Below are positions 13,047 to 25,910 of a DNA stretch of 64,000 nucleotides, piece after piece. Within the stretch, counting starts at the first letter, position 1, and the number at the start of each line of letters is the position of its first letter. The notes beneath the pieces are model-generated. The model was not told the origin of the DNA. It was given only the letters and a program-made list of their open reading frames with translations, and did not search any database. The position numbers were made by a program, and so were the translations under genes. This DNA comes from Opisthocomus hoazin (taxonomy: Eukaryota; Chordata; Aves; Opisthocomiformes; Opisthocomidae): assembly GCF_030867145.1 (NCBI RefSeq), contig NC_134418.1, positions 59,495,682-59,559,681 of the forward strand. Direction: 5' to 3'.

Positions 13047-14363
13047 GGCTCATTTCTCTGTAATACATTTGTGAATCCCCATGGACTCCTGAGCGTTTTC
13101 TCCTGGAAGGGGATTTGCTGCTTGGTGGCCACAGTTATTTCAGCAGAACACTTTGGAAAGCCTTTCTGGTGCCCGAAATAAGGAGTATGCTCTTCCTGGC
13201 CTGGGGAAGCAGACTCCTGTGCTCCAGATGAGCTGTAATATTAGGTTAATGAGCCACAGACTAATAATTTTTATTCTTTTGGAGCAATTCCAGCCACTGA
13301 TCCACCCGAGCAACTTTCAGTGGAGGAGGAGTTTTCATTCGTCGCACTGGCTGAAGGCTTTTGGGAAAAGACCTGGTAAAAACCTCATCTCCTGGTCACC
13401 CAGAAGAGCCCAAAGATGCCTGTGGAGCCTGAGGACTGCACCCAGGATGGCGGCAGCACTGCCAGCAGCAGCACAGCCCCTGCCTGCGCTTCAGGGCTGG
13501 CACAGGGATGCTCTCAGCACCCCGCTACAGCCTTCCCTTTACACAGGATAATGCCAAGGGCCTTCCAGGTGAACCTCTTGCCACTTAGAGAAGGTAAATA
13601 CTTAATAACGGCTATAATAAAGTCAAGTGGTGAATGACTTCATTAAGCTCAGAGTAATAATTAGAGCAATCAGCTGAATCGCAGCTCAATAAAGCGTACT
13701 TCGGGGGTGAGTTAGCTCCAGCATGCTGTGCTGGGGGCAAGGGAGGATGCTGGCAGCAGGAGGGCTCTGCAGACCCATGCTGTGGAGCTTCTCAGGTGCA
13801 GAGGGACCTGGTGTTGGGGTGCAGGGTCAGAGGGATGCCCTCAGGGCAGGTTTCCTGACTCCATAGCCTGCCCCAGCGCAGCTCGCAGACAGGACTCAGT
13901 GCAAGGCAGCTCCTGAAGCAAGGGAACTAAACTCTCTGGCCTTGAGGTATGCCTGTGGATTTGCCCTGGGCATCCATACCTCAGCTCCACTGAAGAACAG
14001 CTGTGATTTTGTCTCTCCCCCGTGGACTTCTCCCAGAGCCTCCTTGGGGGTTTCTCTGTTCTTCTTTGGCAGCTCAAGCTGATGGTTTGGTCCCCAAAAC
14101 CCAGGCTGGTGGGTGCTTATTTTCTTCTCTCCCTTCAGTTTTTGAAGTATCCCGGCAATTCCCTTTCTTTTGAGCAGCTGGGAGAGAGTCACCGCAGAGT
14201 TGCGGATCAAGCTATGGGAAAATGTCCTGCTCAACTGCAGAGTGCAAGTGGGTTTTGCACTTGTGATGGTTTTGATGTCGAGCAGTGTCTAAAAGTGTGG
14301 TAACACTTGCAGAGGTTGGATCTCCTGCACTGCCATGTGTCGTTAGCCTCCTCCGCCACCTTC

Positions 14364-14412
14364 ATCTAAGGGTAGTTGCTCGCCCTTAGTAGGTGTAGCC
14401 CTACCCTTAGAT
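14364..14412. repeat. Perfect 12-bp inverted repeat, 25-nt loop
   Basis: The left arm ATCTAAGGGTAG (14364-14375) and right arm CTACCCTTAGAT (14401-14412) are exact reverse complements. The loop carries a further CCCTTAG copy, so the left arm has two possible partners. It may be a remnant of a small inverted-repeat element. No function can be assigned. Confidence 0.88.
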
Positions 14413-15812
14413 ACAAGCTATGAGCTTGCCTGCGTTGAGACTAAAGACCACATTTTTGGTTTGCAAAGTAGGGTGCCTGCAGTGCGAAATCCTGCTTACC
14501 ACCACGGGCATGCATCATGGTCCCAGCCAGCAGGGACCACAACTCCACCCATAACAAGCTACTCCATGAACAGCGGAGTTGAGATGTGTTGCAGCAGCAG
14601 GGCAAACCGGTGCCTTAGTGCTGCAGCCTGGAAACGGAGGAAAGGATGCTGAAGCTCTTTAACCTGCCCAGGTACTAGGAACCAACATCCTCCTCCCCGC
14701 TCTGCCAGCAGTGCTCGGGGTCACAAGCCCAAGAGCCCATCAGAGAGGGTTCCGGGGGAGGAGGACTGCTGTGTAGCACCACAGCATTGGTGGTCCTTGT
14801 GCTGAGCTCTGACTAGCCTTTGGCATGATAATTACTCGAGATTGTGGAGGCTATGGCAATCAGAGCGATGCTAAGCTCAGAGGAGCCTACTTCACTTTGA
14901 AGTACATTGGTGTGCCCAGTACTGGAGAGCAGAAACCAGCACGACGCACCCTCACTTTGTGAAGTGAGAAACAAATCCTGCCGCCTGAGCCGGCTGCTGG
15001 GATGAGGCAGCCCTCCATCTACTTCCTCAGTTTGAATTCATTTCTTCGCCTTCTGCAGAGAGTAGGACGTGATGGCCCTTGTCCATGGGGCATCAGAAAG
15101 AAGGAAACAAATGGAATTTGCTCCCAAGGCAGAAAGAACATGTTGCCAAGGCAGGACTAACCCCTCAACTCTCTTCCAGCAAACAAAACATCAAGCAGAG
15201 AAAAACCCTCCTGGAGCTCCAATATCTATTATGACCATCCTCTACCCATTACTCCAAAGCTGAACTAATGTTTTTAAAGAGCTTCCCTGCAGCCTGCTGG
15301 TGGAGCAGCTCAAGGGGACGGGACTTCACATTGCCTTCGCTTCTCGAAGTAACGTCCTGCCGTGCCCTGACTTTTTGGAGACTTCCCCTAGATGCACCAG
15401 TGGGCTGGTTAATGGGGCCAGGGGAGAGGAAAACCAAGCCAAAAAGAGGTGGCCAAGAGATCCAAGTAATGAAGTGCAACATCAGAAAGGTTCCTGCCTC
15501 CTCACAGAGGTCCTTCAACCAGACTTACTCGTGGGTGAGAAAGGAGGTGTGGATGTGTTGGCCACTGCAACAGACATCAAGGGTGAACAGATGACTTGTG
15601 CTAAAAGGTGAGTACCTGAACGATCAGAGCAGCCATTTACAGTTCCCTGGGCAAGTTTAGTCTTCCACCCTTGTACAGCCACCCAATGAACCAAATGAGG
15701 CAGAGATACAGGTACCACGCGTGCTGGATGGGGCCGCACTGCACTGCAGCACCAGCTGCGATGCTGCGTCCTCCCCTCCAGCTCCAACACAGAGAGTATT
15801 CTTTTCATGCAC

Positions 15813-15859
15813 AAAAAAAAAAAAAATACCAGCAGCTTTTAAAAAAAAAAAAAAAAAAA
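15813..15859. repeat. Two A-rich homopolymer runs
   Basis: A run of 14 A at 15813-15826 and one of 19 A at 15841-15859, split by a 14-base unique spacer. They could be the tail of an old plus-strand retrocopy, but no recognisable parent gene lies upstream. Confidence 0.85.
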
Positions 15860-16244
15860 GACAAACTTTATTAAATTGCAAGTTGCCTCACCTGGGCTTT
15901 CCGAAGTGTGCCTGGACCCGGATGACCCCAAGATGTACTCGAGCTCTCCAGGCACGCAGCCCCGCAGGCAGGCACGGGGCCGGCAGCTCTCGCCCCAGGT
16001 GCCCGTCTCCCATCACCCCTGTTCTACACAAGCATCACAGTGGAGGTGGCTGAGGCGAGGGGATGCTCACGCAGAGCAGGGACATCCCAGTTGCACCCTC
16101 CTGCTGCTCCTGCTGTTTGAGTTGCCATGCCAGTCTGTGGGGATCCCAGGCTCATGGGTCTTTCCCCCCCACCCCAACTTCCAGAGCATCATGAATGTGA
16201 AAGAAGAAGGTTTTCCGGAGCACACTCCAACATGCATGAAAAAT

Positions 16245-16268
16245 AATAATTGCATTAATAATTGCATT
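16245..16268. repeat. 12-bp perfect tandem duplication (AATAATTGCATT x2)
   Basis: Two exact adjacent copies. The junction creates GCATTAAT, which resembles the bipartite GCAT-TAAT layout of POU/homeodomain sites. Whether it is bound by anything is unknown. Confidence 0.85.
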
Positions 16269-19200
16269 GCTGATGGCAAGGGTTTTCTGCGCTGCAGCCT
16301 CGTGGCTCACTGGGATACCAGGAAGGCTGTTGCATCTCTAATAAGTGAATGGGACACCTGAGATATCGGCTGCTGTGCTCCTCCATGCTCCAGGTAGGGG
16401 TAATTCTTTAAATATTTCAAGTGCAAACTGGGCACTGATTATCTGGGCTTGAAAGGGGGACACGGATGAGAAGAAACTCCTCAAAAACTATTTTTGAGGA
16501 AGATAGAGGAGTGCAAGGATGGATTTGCATGCGCTGTTTGACATCCTGACTTGCATGAGGGAGAGCAAGAGGGATGAGTGGGAAAGAAGCAGCCACGCCA
16601 TGCAGGAAATTTCTGCCCGAGAAGCAAGCAAGGCATGCTCCCTGTCCTCCTGACATCGGGTCCCCTCCCCACGTTCCCACTGAGCTTGGCAGCAGGCACT
16701 GAAGGCTTTTCTCTTTCTGTAATCTGTAAATACTGCTCCAAGAGGTATTTCAGTGCTGTTGTACTCTTGCATTCCCAAAGCAAGTCTTAGCCCCGCTCAT
16801 GGGTCAGGAACCTAATACGAGACAACAGAAAGCTTGACATTACTTCAGAGGGTTTTGGGTACTGTCTGAAAAACGTGACTTCAGCGGGATGTGTGTGTGC
16901 AAGACAACCACAGTGGGCACTTCCTCTCCTTCATCATCACTTCTTCAGAATTACAGTCTTAAAGAAACTTTTCCCTTGATATCTACTGTCGGTTAAATGT
17001 TTCCTTGCTTGCCTATGTCCAAAGCAAACAGGCAAAAAAATGAAAGTAGGACAGGGGTACCGACAGGGCCGAGCCATGGCCTCACCCCGGCTTGTGCTTC
17101 CCCAGGCCGCGGGGCAGGAGCACGAACTTTCAGCAGGGAGGGATGCCAAAGTTTGTAAGCAGCTTCTGCAACGCCGAGACTTTGTGTGACACAACCCATC
17201 GAGAGCATGTACCGAGGCGACTCATTGGCTGGGGCTGGAGGGTTTAGGGCTGGCAGCAGCAGCGGGATGTGTTTCGGTACCCTCTCCTCTGCCTATGCCC
17301 AAAGCCCCTTTGCAGTGTCAGCAGCTGCTGTATCAGCTTTACAGCCACAGCCTGGATTGCTGCTGCCAGAAAGCACGGGCTGTGGGCAGCCGGGTGCTGC
17401 CTTTAGGGCTGTGGGCATCAGCACGCCTGTAACGTGCTCATCCTTTTTCAAAGGAAGGGTTTGCACCAGAGATCCTGGACGGATCACTGGTGGCCTCATT
17501 GTATTTCTTTAGCTGATAAAATCCTCTTGTCTGGGAAAGCCAGTACCCTGCGATTCTGCAATTTAAATTGCATGTTCAGGCTGGGGTTTATAGGGTGCAG
17601 CCACAAGCACAGGCCTCTTGCAGCACCTTTTGTTCAAAGGTAGATAGTGTAAAAACTCTTCCCATTTTGCAGATGTGCTGTTGCATTTAGTGATGGGAAG
17701 CGTCATTGTGACCACCTTAGTGATGCTTCTGCTGAGGCTTTGAAAATCCACAGTCTCCTGCTGTCTTCCCCTCTGCCCGAATCTGCTTCCCCCTGCTCTC
17801 ACCAACACAAGTACCCTCTGCCTCTTTGCTTAACAAATGCAATGGGAAAGGGAAGAGAAACAGGAGTGCGTTTTCCAGCACCAAGCAGAAAAAATGGGAC
17901 GTGTTTTGCCATGGGGCTGCAAACGGCGCTCAGATCAAACTGGGAAATCGGGCGCATCTCCCATCACAAGGGCCGAGGCAACCGTGGCTGCCCTCAGCCC
18001 ACCCGGCCTCCTGGAGCAGGGAGGGGAGCCGCAGGGATGCAGGCAGGCATAGACTCCTGGGAATTGGAAAATAAAATACAGTTCCTATGGCATATTACAG
18101 GAACTATTATCTTGTTCGTGGATGTGGCAGCCACCGCTCCCGTTAGGTGGAAGATTGCCCTTTTTCTTATCTAAGAGGAGCCAACAGGATGCCAGCGGAT
18201 GTATGGGTGATCTCTGATTTTTACATGTCTGTGGTGGTTTTAAGACATTCAAAACTCACAGGGGCTATGTTATTTCTTCTGGTTGAATCAGGGCAGCTCC
18301 CAAAGTCACCAGCCCTTCCCGGAGCAAGTAGCTGCTCAGACCTGCTGCTTGCAAGGACTGGGCCCATTTAGCATTAGTGCCAACGTGGTGGAGGGGGTTT
18401 GCCATGGTTGTTTTGACTCAGCAAGTTAGACCAAGAAAGCTTGGAGAGGAGTTTCCAGCAGGCATTGTGCCAAATGCTGCGGTGGGTGGATTTAGCTCTG
18501 CTCACCTGCTGCCGTGTGCTCCTGCTGTACGGCCAGCTGACCTGAGCGCTACAGCAGTGATGGTGAGGGATAGAGACAGACAAAATTTCCGTGCTCAGGA
18601 GCCAAGAAGAACACAGAAAAAATATCTGAAAAGAAATTTTGTACAGTCTGAGCTACCTGTTTAAAAGGTAGTGATGGGCTGATATTGCTGAGTAGCTGAG
18701 TGCTTGCCAACTTCCCAGCAAGCCAATTCTATAAGTGAGTATGAGGATAGCAAAGGCAGGCGCTATCATTTATATACGGGCAAGAAACCCAGCAATCTTG
18801 CAGAATCTTTGTACTCATGTCTGAGTGACTCGTCACAGCTCCAGCAAAGTTTGCATGGAAACACACTGCAGCGGATCCGTATTTACTCAGCCAACAGTAG
18901 CCTGCTCTTCGGTTCGAATTTTATCAGCTACAAAATGGGACTTGCAGAGCACTGGACTACATGACTGACAGGTTGTGAAGATGGGGTTTGTTCGCAAAAC
19001 TTGCTCCCCTCTTACAGTCAGGTGTAAAGGTGGTCGGGAAAGGACTGGCTGGACTGACGCTGGCAGCACTGGCGATGCTGTGCCAGTCCTCGGTGGCCAT
19101 GCAGATGGCCCTCCACCCCTCTGCACTTTCCCTAACCCGAGCACTCGTCCTTTGGGTGATGGGAATACATTTTAGTTGGCTTTTTCTAAGTGCTGGAGTA

Positions 19201-20875
19201 TCCACCAGAGGCTTTTCATTCTACAGTTTTTCATCCATTGTATGTAGAAAAAAATAAATTCTAAATCCTATCTTGCAAATGGCTTCAGGAAATTACTAAT
19301 GGTCTGGTTCCCGCCTCGTGTAAGAAGGAGAATGCATGCGCCTGCGTTTTTTCCCCCGCCTCCGAACAAGTGAGTTATACTATGGTAGTTACTGCTGTTT
19401 TGTGAATAAGCTTTGGGCAAACAGCCTGGGAACTGCTGAACATGCCAGAGACCCAAGGCCTTGACTCCGTTGTTCATCCCCCGTTATAAAACAATTTAAT
19501 ATAAAATAATTTAAGCATAGGGTTAAATGCTCTGCTTAACTGGGACTTTGGAGCAAAATTTGCTGGATTCAGTTCATCCTAAGCAGATATTTATCAGAGC
19601 TTGGGCAAAGCCACTGACATTTTGCTTAAAGTATTTCATAAAAATCCTGTTGGTGATAACTTGGACACCAGAGCACAGGCATTTTGGGGAACAAATAAGG
19701 ATCAACCAGCCTTGTGCTGGATCAGTCATATGGGAGAGGGGGAAAATAGGCTGATTTTGCAATTTTCAAGGCAGACGGCCATGCCTATGCAAGTGGCAAT
19801 CAGAGGAGAGCCAGGCAAAAGCCAGCCACGGCAGAGACCATGGTGGCTGGCTATTCATTTTGGAGGAAAATTGGCAGTAAAAGGGGTCTGGTCAGCACTA
19901 AGCTCCGGCAGTGTTTATTCTAATTTTGTTGAGCTGACTCCTTAATTAAGCGGTCACTTTACGGGGAGTAGGAGAAGCATCGGCTGTGTGGCAGCAAAAG
20001 GTGGAGGCTGCCATCCCAATTCACATTTTTTTTCTGAACGCTGAGAAAACATTTTCCACCTCTGAGAGGCTCTTCTCCCCAAATCCACCCATCCTTCCCC
20101 ACATGGTCATGGTGGGAAGACCGTCGCCGCAACGTCCCAGCTGAGGCACTCCCAGAGGACCCTCATCTTCCTGCTGCCTCACCCCACCCATGGAGGATAA
20201 TTTTGCCTCTGGTTTCCAAACAGCACCCAAGCATTTGCCTTTTCCTAAGGGACAACTTAGTTCCTTTCCTGGACTTATTTTGGGCTATAACGTGGCTATA
20301 TTTCAATGATTCTTATTAACCCCATATTGAAGGCAAGCATAGGAAAGATGTGGGGGAAAAAGTTGCAGTTTACTTTTTTTCCTAGCTGAAGGTCTTGTTG
20401 CCTTCTCCCTGTGTCCAGTGCTTCCTCCGGGTCTCAACCCAGCAGCCACTCCATGTCACAGTGCTCTTCCAAAAGGATTGATATAAACCTTAAATGTACA
20501 AGAAATATGGTTGTTCATATGATGTTGAGTCTACACAACTTAAAAGCAACATTTTGGAAAGTCATCTCTACGGTTGGCAGTGAAAACATGACTGACGGGA
20601 CAGGAGTGGGATTGGCTCTATGGATGGGCCTACTAGGGGAAATGGTCAACTGGAAAACCTTGAAGCTGGCACCCTTAATGGCATACAGCAAACTTGGAGC
20701 CAGCAGCAGTGGAGATGGATTCCCACATAGTTTGGATTTTGCGAGTCCCTGGTGCTCGGTTTCCAGCAGCTCACTTAGGGCAGTGGTGAAAACTCAAGGT
20801 TTCTCGTGCAAGTCACTCCTCACCAGCAAAAAGCATCCTCATCCCAGTGAAACTTCAAGCAATAGATGTGTGCAT

Positions 20876-20908
20876 CTGCCTGCACATATGTGATGCATGT
20901 GCAGGCAG
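20876..20908. repeat. Perfect 12-bp inverted repeat, 9-nt loop
   Basis: The left arm CTGCCTGCACAT (20876-20887) and right arm ATGTGCAGGCAG (20897-20908) are exact reverse complements. No coding context. Confidence 0.88.
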
Positions 20909-22530
20909 TGAATTCAGCAGTTTGCCTCATCACCGTAGCCGATGCGATCGCTGACGTGCATAACTGATGCCTCTCGCTGACGTCTGGATGATGGACAGCA
21001 ATTCTGGGGAACAAAAACTGGATTTGCAAGAAGGTCCATGGCAGATCCAGCCAGTGCTGGAGCCAGGAAGGTAAACGTGAGGATGGGCGGCCAGCAGCAA
21101 CATGTGAGCACATAGACAGCACTCGGAGCTATTCTGGATCTCACATTTGGCTTCTGTCTTAAAATAAACTAAATATATTTTCATTGCAACTGGCTCTCAG
21201 CCAAGGATGGCTCATCCATGATGTTCCCTGAGACGAGCTGTGTGCCTTGTACGTGGTTTGTGTTGTTCAACAAACCCTAGGCAGGGAAACGAAAATTGCC
21301 CAAGCCTAGAACTGGACCTGTTACTTCTAAGGCCTCTGAGCTAAACCATCATCTGCCCTCAGCACAGATATCCAGGCTCAGCAGAGGAGATTAACTTCTT
21401 AAAGCGGGATCTTCTCAGCCCTAGGCTCCGTGTTGCTGCGTTACCCTCAGCCAAAACACCTGACATATTATGTGGCAGATACTGCATCTAGAAAGATGAA
21501 TAAAGTATCGTCTCTTCACTTGCTGTTGATCCCTGCGCAGCTGGCTTGTTCTTTTGGTGAGTTTGGAGAGACTTCTGCCCAGCCAGCACCTACGGCTGAT
21601 CTGCAATGAGGCGACTGGCTTCAAGCATCCCAAATGCCATGGGGTCCTTCCCTGCAAGCTGCCGCCTCGCTGTTTCAGATTAGATCGGCCAGCCCTTCAT
21701 CCCATACATGGCATCGTCCGGCTTAGCAGGATTATAACACCAGCCCCCGAGGACGGACTATTATTTTGACTTGGGGGTTTAGAAAGCATCATGGACTCTG
21801 GCCTTGAGCTCTTGGGGCAACTCAGGGAGAATAAAAGCTCCTCGCAGTGAGGAGCCTGGTGCTGCTGGCGGGGAAAGCCTTCTCCCCGGGGCCAGCCACA
21901 GCACTGCTGCTCTCACGTGCCTTATTATGTGCTGTTTTTAGGCAGTGCAGTTGGTAATGACTGCTGTAGTGACTTTGTGTCCGGGGATGACTTTACTGAG
22001 ACGCTTAATCCTCAGCAGGTGCCGCACAATACGACACATGGTTATGTCTTGGGGGTAATAACACCGCACTGGTGCTTTACTATGCTGTTAACCCTCGGCA
22101 CAATGAGGTAATACAAACATTATTTGTCTTGTGCTCCATTACCAGCAACGCGCTCTCTTTCTGGGAGCTGTCTTGCCAAAGCAATGATCAGTATGATGCA
22201 GGAAGCAGCTCGCTTCACATGGCCATCATGTTTTATATGGCTCTTATTCTCCACATTCATGGTTCCACCTCTGTTCCAGCTCCACAGGGTCTTGCACCAA
22301 TAAATGGAGACTCTGGCTGCAGGATGCAGCATGGCTTTGCTTTACGGTCATGCCTTGTTGCTGCACAGATCTCGTAGGATCTCTTATTTTCATAGCTGCT
22401 CCTGCCTCTTTTCTTTGTTAGGCTTAAGGCAGAAAAATGATAAGAAGGATCATGGCTTTGTGTAAGGATTTACGTTTATATTCCATGAAATACTGACATA
22501 GTTCCCTGAAAAGCGTGAGAGAGACAAGTT

Positions 22531-22556
22531 TGGATCAATCTATTGGATCAATCTAT
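22531..22556. repeat. 13-bp perfect tandem duplication
   Basis: TGGATCAATCTAT occurs twice with no spacer. This probably reflects a local replication-slippage duplication. Confidence 0.88.
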
Positions 22557-22599
22557 GAGACATTTCCCATGTTGCAGGTCACTCCTTAACATGGTGCAT

Positions 22600-22647
22600 G
22601 TTGCATCTCCTTGGCTCTTCTCTGTTGCATGTCCTTGGCTCTTCCCT
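22600..22647. repeat. 24-bp imperfect tandem duplication
   Basis: Two adjacent 24-base units begin GTTGCAT and share CCTTGGCTCTTC. They differ at only two positions. Confidence 0.8.
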
Positions 22648-25559
22648 CTCCCCAGTGAAATCAGTGGAGCTTTGACCACATTTCAGTGGAGGACCACGAC
22701 CAGGATCACGTGCATTTGGGTAATGACTTGTATGTACATAGAATATTTTCCAATTATGGTTTTGGACAACTGTGGAAATTTTCACAGGAATTAGAAGCCA
22801 CTACAGGGACCTGATCCTGTTTTACATAGAAAGTTCTGATTGACGGAAGTATGGTAAATTGACACTGCTGAAAACAGCCAAAAATTAGGGTACCACCTTT
22901 TTACTGATTGTGTCATTACAGCACTCAGAGCTTTGCAGCTTATAAATCTAGAGATTGTCTCACAGGAAACCTTGATGGCAAGCCACTTTTGGGAAGTCAC
23001 CACTATGGCTGCTACCCATCCCCTTCCTCAGCATCTGATTTTTGCCTTGCCTCCCACATCTAATGGCTTGCTTGGGTCCCACTTTTGTGGCCTGCCAAAG
23101 TGTTCCCTTGGGTTTTTGTAACTGAGTCATCCCCAGATCTTCCGCAAAGACTGCTGGGTGAAGGGCCGTGTTGCCGTGCCAAGTCTGGGGCTGCGGGTCT
23201 GCCTCCACCACACAACTCCTGCCAGGGCTCCCTGTGTCTCCTCCCGTTCCCTCCTGCCCATCCCACCTTCTTGGCAGCCCCGAGGCTGGATAGCCACTTC
23301 TGGGCAGGAATGTATGGACATTCGGATGGCAGCCAATGGCAAAATAGGTGCTAGTATTGCCTAGTTTTAAGGGGGGCTGTTGACTGTACAGGCTGCTGTG
23401 CTGTTCATCACCGCATTTCTTCCAAGCTGTGGCTACCCCTAAGACTTCCCACCCATGGCTGTCTGTCTTCCCTGGCACTCTGCCGCAACACGTGCCCAAA
23501 GCGAGCCTCAGAAACCTCCCAGAGAGGGTCTGGAGCCAGGCCTTCCTGAAAGCAACAGGGATTTCCTAAAAACCATCTGAAAATCCTGCTCTGGGATGGT
23601 TTCCTATGCTGCAGCCTATTTATTCCCAAGGCCATTGCCCCGCTCTGAGCCCCGGCCACAGGACGTGCACCAGGGGCTCAGAGCAGAGTAGAGAGCGGGG
23701 GGAATCAGGGGGGTCCGCAGCCACACTTCGCTCCCTCCCAGAAGGGAGGGAGTAGGTCACAGCTGATCAGTATTAGTGACCTGTTGCAGGTAGGTGCTTT
23801 CCAGCTGCTCTATGCGGCATGCAGCGGGTTTTCATCCGATCCTCCTGGCTAATCACGAGCAAACTGGAAAACAGATGGCAATCATCCGCAGCACTGAGGG
23901 AGGCTTGGGTGGAAAGGCACCCGGCCTTTCCTTCCCGACGCCTCAAGCATGGAAATAAAAGTAGTGAATCCTTGCTTACTGGGACAAGGTGAAGCTCACA
24001 GCTAGCGAGGGTGCCCCGACCGCCAGCTTGTGGCTGAGGGAAGCAGCCGCTCAGAAATGGGTTTGAAAAGTGGTGCCAGGCTCAAAACTTCAAGCCTGAT
24101 AATGCCGTATTTTCAGGTTTTCAGTGAGGATATGTAGCACTGGAAGATACTTCACTCTGCCTGCGCTTAAGCCATTTTCTGAACAGGTTTTGGCTTTGCA
24201 CGCTCAGGAGTATGTACTGACATACCTGACAGAGATAAAGTTCACAGAGCTGGGGAATCGCAGATGTTTTACTGCCTTTGGGAATACCCCAAGGATAATT
24301 GCATTTGGCATTAATATCCATCACACGTTTTACTGTCCCGTGACAAGTTCTGTCCCCCATGTGTGGATCCACATCTTTCTTCTGGCCCAGTAAAACAGCA
24401 GCCCAATTAAATATAAAGCCAGTTTGGCTCTCAGAGCCCACAGGCTCTGCGCTGCACATAAAGCTATACAGGAAGGTATTGACCATCCTGGGGAACAGCT
24501 GGTAACCAGCTGCAACAGGGAAGCAGAAGAAAACTTCCCTCAGAGGCATCATGGTAGCATCAGGGAAGCCGAAATGACCTGAGAATATTTGGATTGTATT
24601 TTATGATGGACATCTCCATGCAGCCTGGTTTTTGCACAGCACTGGTTTTCTGCCCTGTGCATCCAAGGCCAGATACGTCTTGATGTCTCCCCGTGAGGCT
24701 GGGCTTGTGCTGCGGGGATGCGATGCTGCAAAAACGGGTTTGTGAATGGGAAGGGGAGCTTGCTAAGCCCTCTTCCAGCAGTAGCTGCTGCCTGGCAGAG
24801 ATGGTGCTTGCAAAGGGTCCTAAGTCCTACTGGGAGCAGCTGCCGGAAAGTGCCCCAAGCAGAACGCCGGCTGAGCAGAAACGCAACGCTCATCCTGCAT
24901 CTGTCTTGCATTGAGAAATTCTTAATGCACTAAAGGTACAATATTATGGTATTTGTCCCTTTTTAATCTATGAGGGGAAGTGATGTGGGTTATCATATGC
25001 GATAATCTCCGAGAGCTGAATTACAGAGCTGTCAGCTGCGGGACACTGAAATGACAGCCCTTCAAAGTGCTGTCAGCCTCTTGTTGGACACTTGCATCAA
25101 AACACTCCTTTTAGCCTCAGGGAGACAAATTCACAGTGTCTTCCCTTTCTGGGGAGCTCCTTCATTTTAAGTACTGCTATTCAGTAGTGGGCTGCTTAAC
25201 AGAATGGCTTGCTTGAAGTTGTCTGTGCTGCAGGTAAAACCTCCTCCCCTCCCAGTGGCCAGAGCCACACCAACACCACACCCAGGGGCTTTACGCCCAG
25301 ACGCAGAGACCTTTCGCAGGCCCTGCGCCCTCCACAAAATGCCGAACACGGGGGACGTGCGTGCGATGCTCTGCGCTTGCGTGGGACCTGCTTGGGTCTG
25401 CATCTCCCTCCCCTCAGCCAAAGCCCACCGCTTCCCACCCTCTGCCCGCTCCAGCGCCAAACAGCCTCAGGCAGCGGTGAGATCTTCTGGGGCTTGGCAA
25501 ATGCTGGCCTGGTACGCTAATTACATTAATTACTCCCTGGGGCAATAAGGAAAGAGGGG

Positions 25560-25910
25560 GCACAGTCTGCAGTGCCACCAGTGCTGAGCTGGGCTGGGAA
25601 GAGCCTCGCTAGCTCCCGCCCAGACACGGATGCCAATGCCTGGCCTCCCCTTGCGCCCACCCCTGCTGCACGTGGCCACGACCCGGAGGTCGAGCCGCGC
25701 TCCCATCGCGATGCCGGTGAAGGAGAGCGGGACAGGGGGACGGCCGGGGTCTCCCACGCGCCTCAGACACCCGATGGATGTGACAAGTGCAAAGGAGCAG
25801 CCTAATGTCACGGCTGGCTCCTCTCCCGCGGGAACAGCCCGGCTCCTGGCCGGCCGGAGGAGGTTTGGTGTGGCGTGGCCGTGCTGCGGCAGAGCTTCCC
25901 CCACGCCTGC
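25560..25910. other. CpG-rich islet in intergenic DNA
   Basis: A local block with many CG dinucleotides, standing out from flanking DNA that has few. It is far from any recognised gene. It could be an orphan CpG island marking an enhancer or an unannotated promoter. Open frames on both strands here are expected from the high GC content and are not called as genes. Confidence 0.45.

Larger units (their letters stand above)
4683..14363. other. Intergenic desert with simple repeats
   Basis: No recognisable exon or RNA gene. It contains an (AAT)n run at 5573-5593, an imperfect CAGCC pentamer array at about 6015-6045, a T-run around 7491-7500, an imperfect GGT/GAT purine-rich stretch at about 8770-8825, an A/T-rich stretch at about 11,900-12,070, and a 16-T run at 13031-13046. 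The longer open frames on either strand lack splice context and known motifs. Confidence 0.5.
14413..25559. other. Intergenic desert with small duplications
   Basis: No recognisable exon or RNA gene. Noted inside: A-runs at 15813-15826 and 15841-15859, a 12-bp tandem duplication at 16245-16268, an inverted repeat at 20876-20908, a 13-bp tandem duplication at 22531-22556 and a 24-bp imperfect duplication at 22600-22647. Open frames up to about 180 codons occur but carry no family signature. Confidence 0.5.

Noticed and set aside
15268-15859. Possible retrocopy ending in the A-runs at 15813-15859
   Set aside because: The reading frames upstream match no known gene, and the two A-runs are separated by unique sequence, more like simple repeats.
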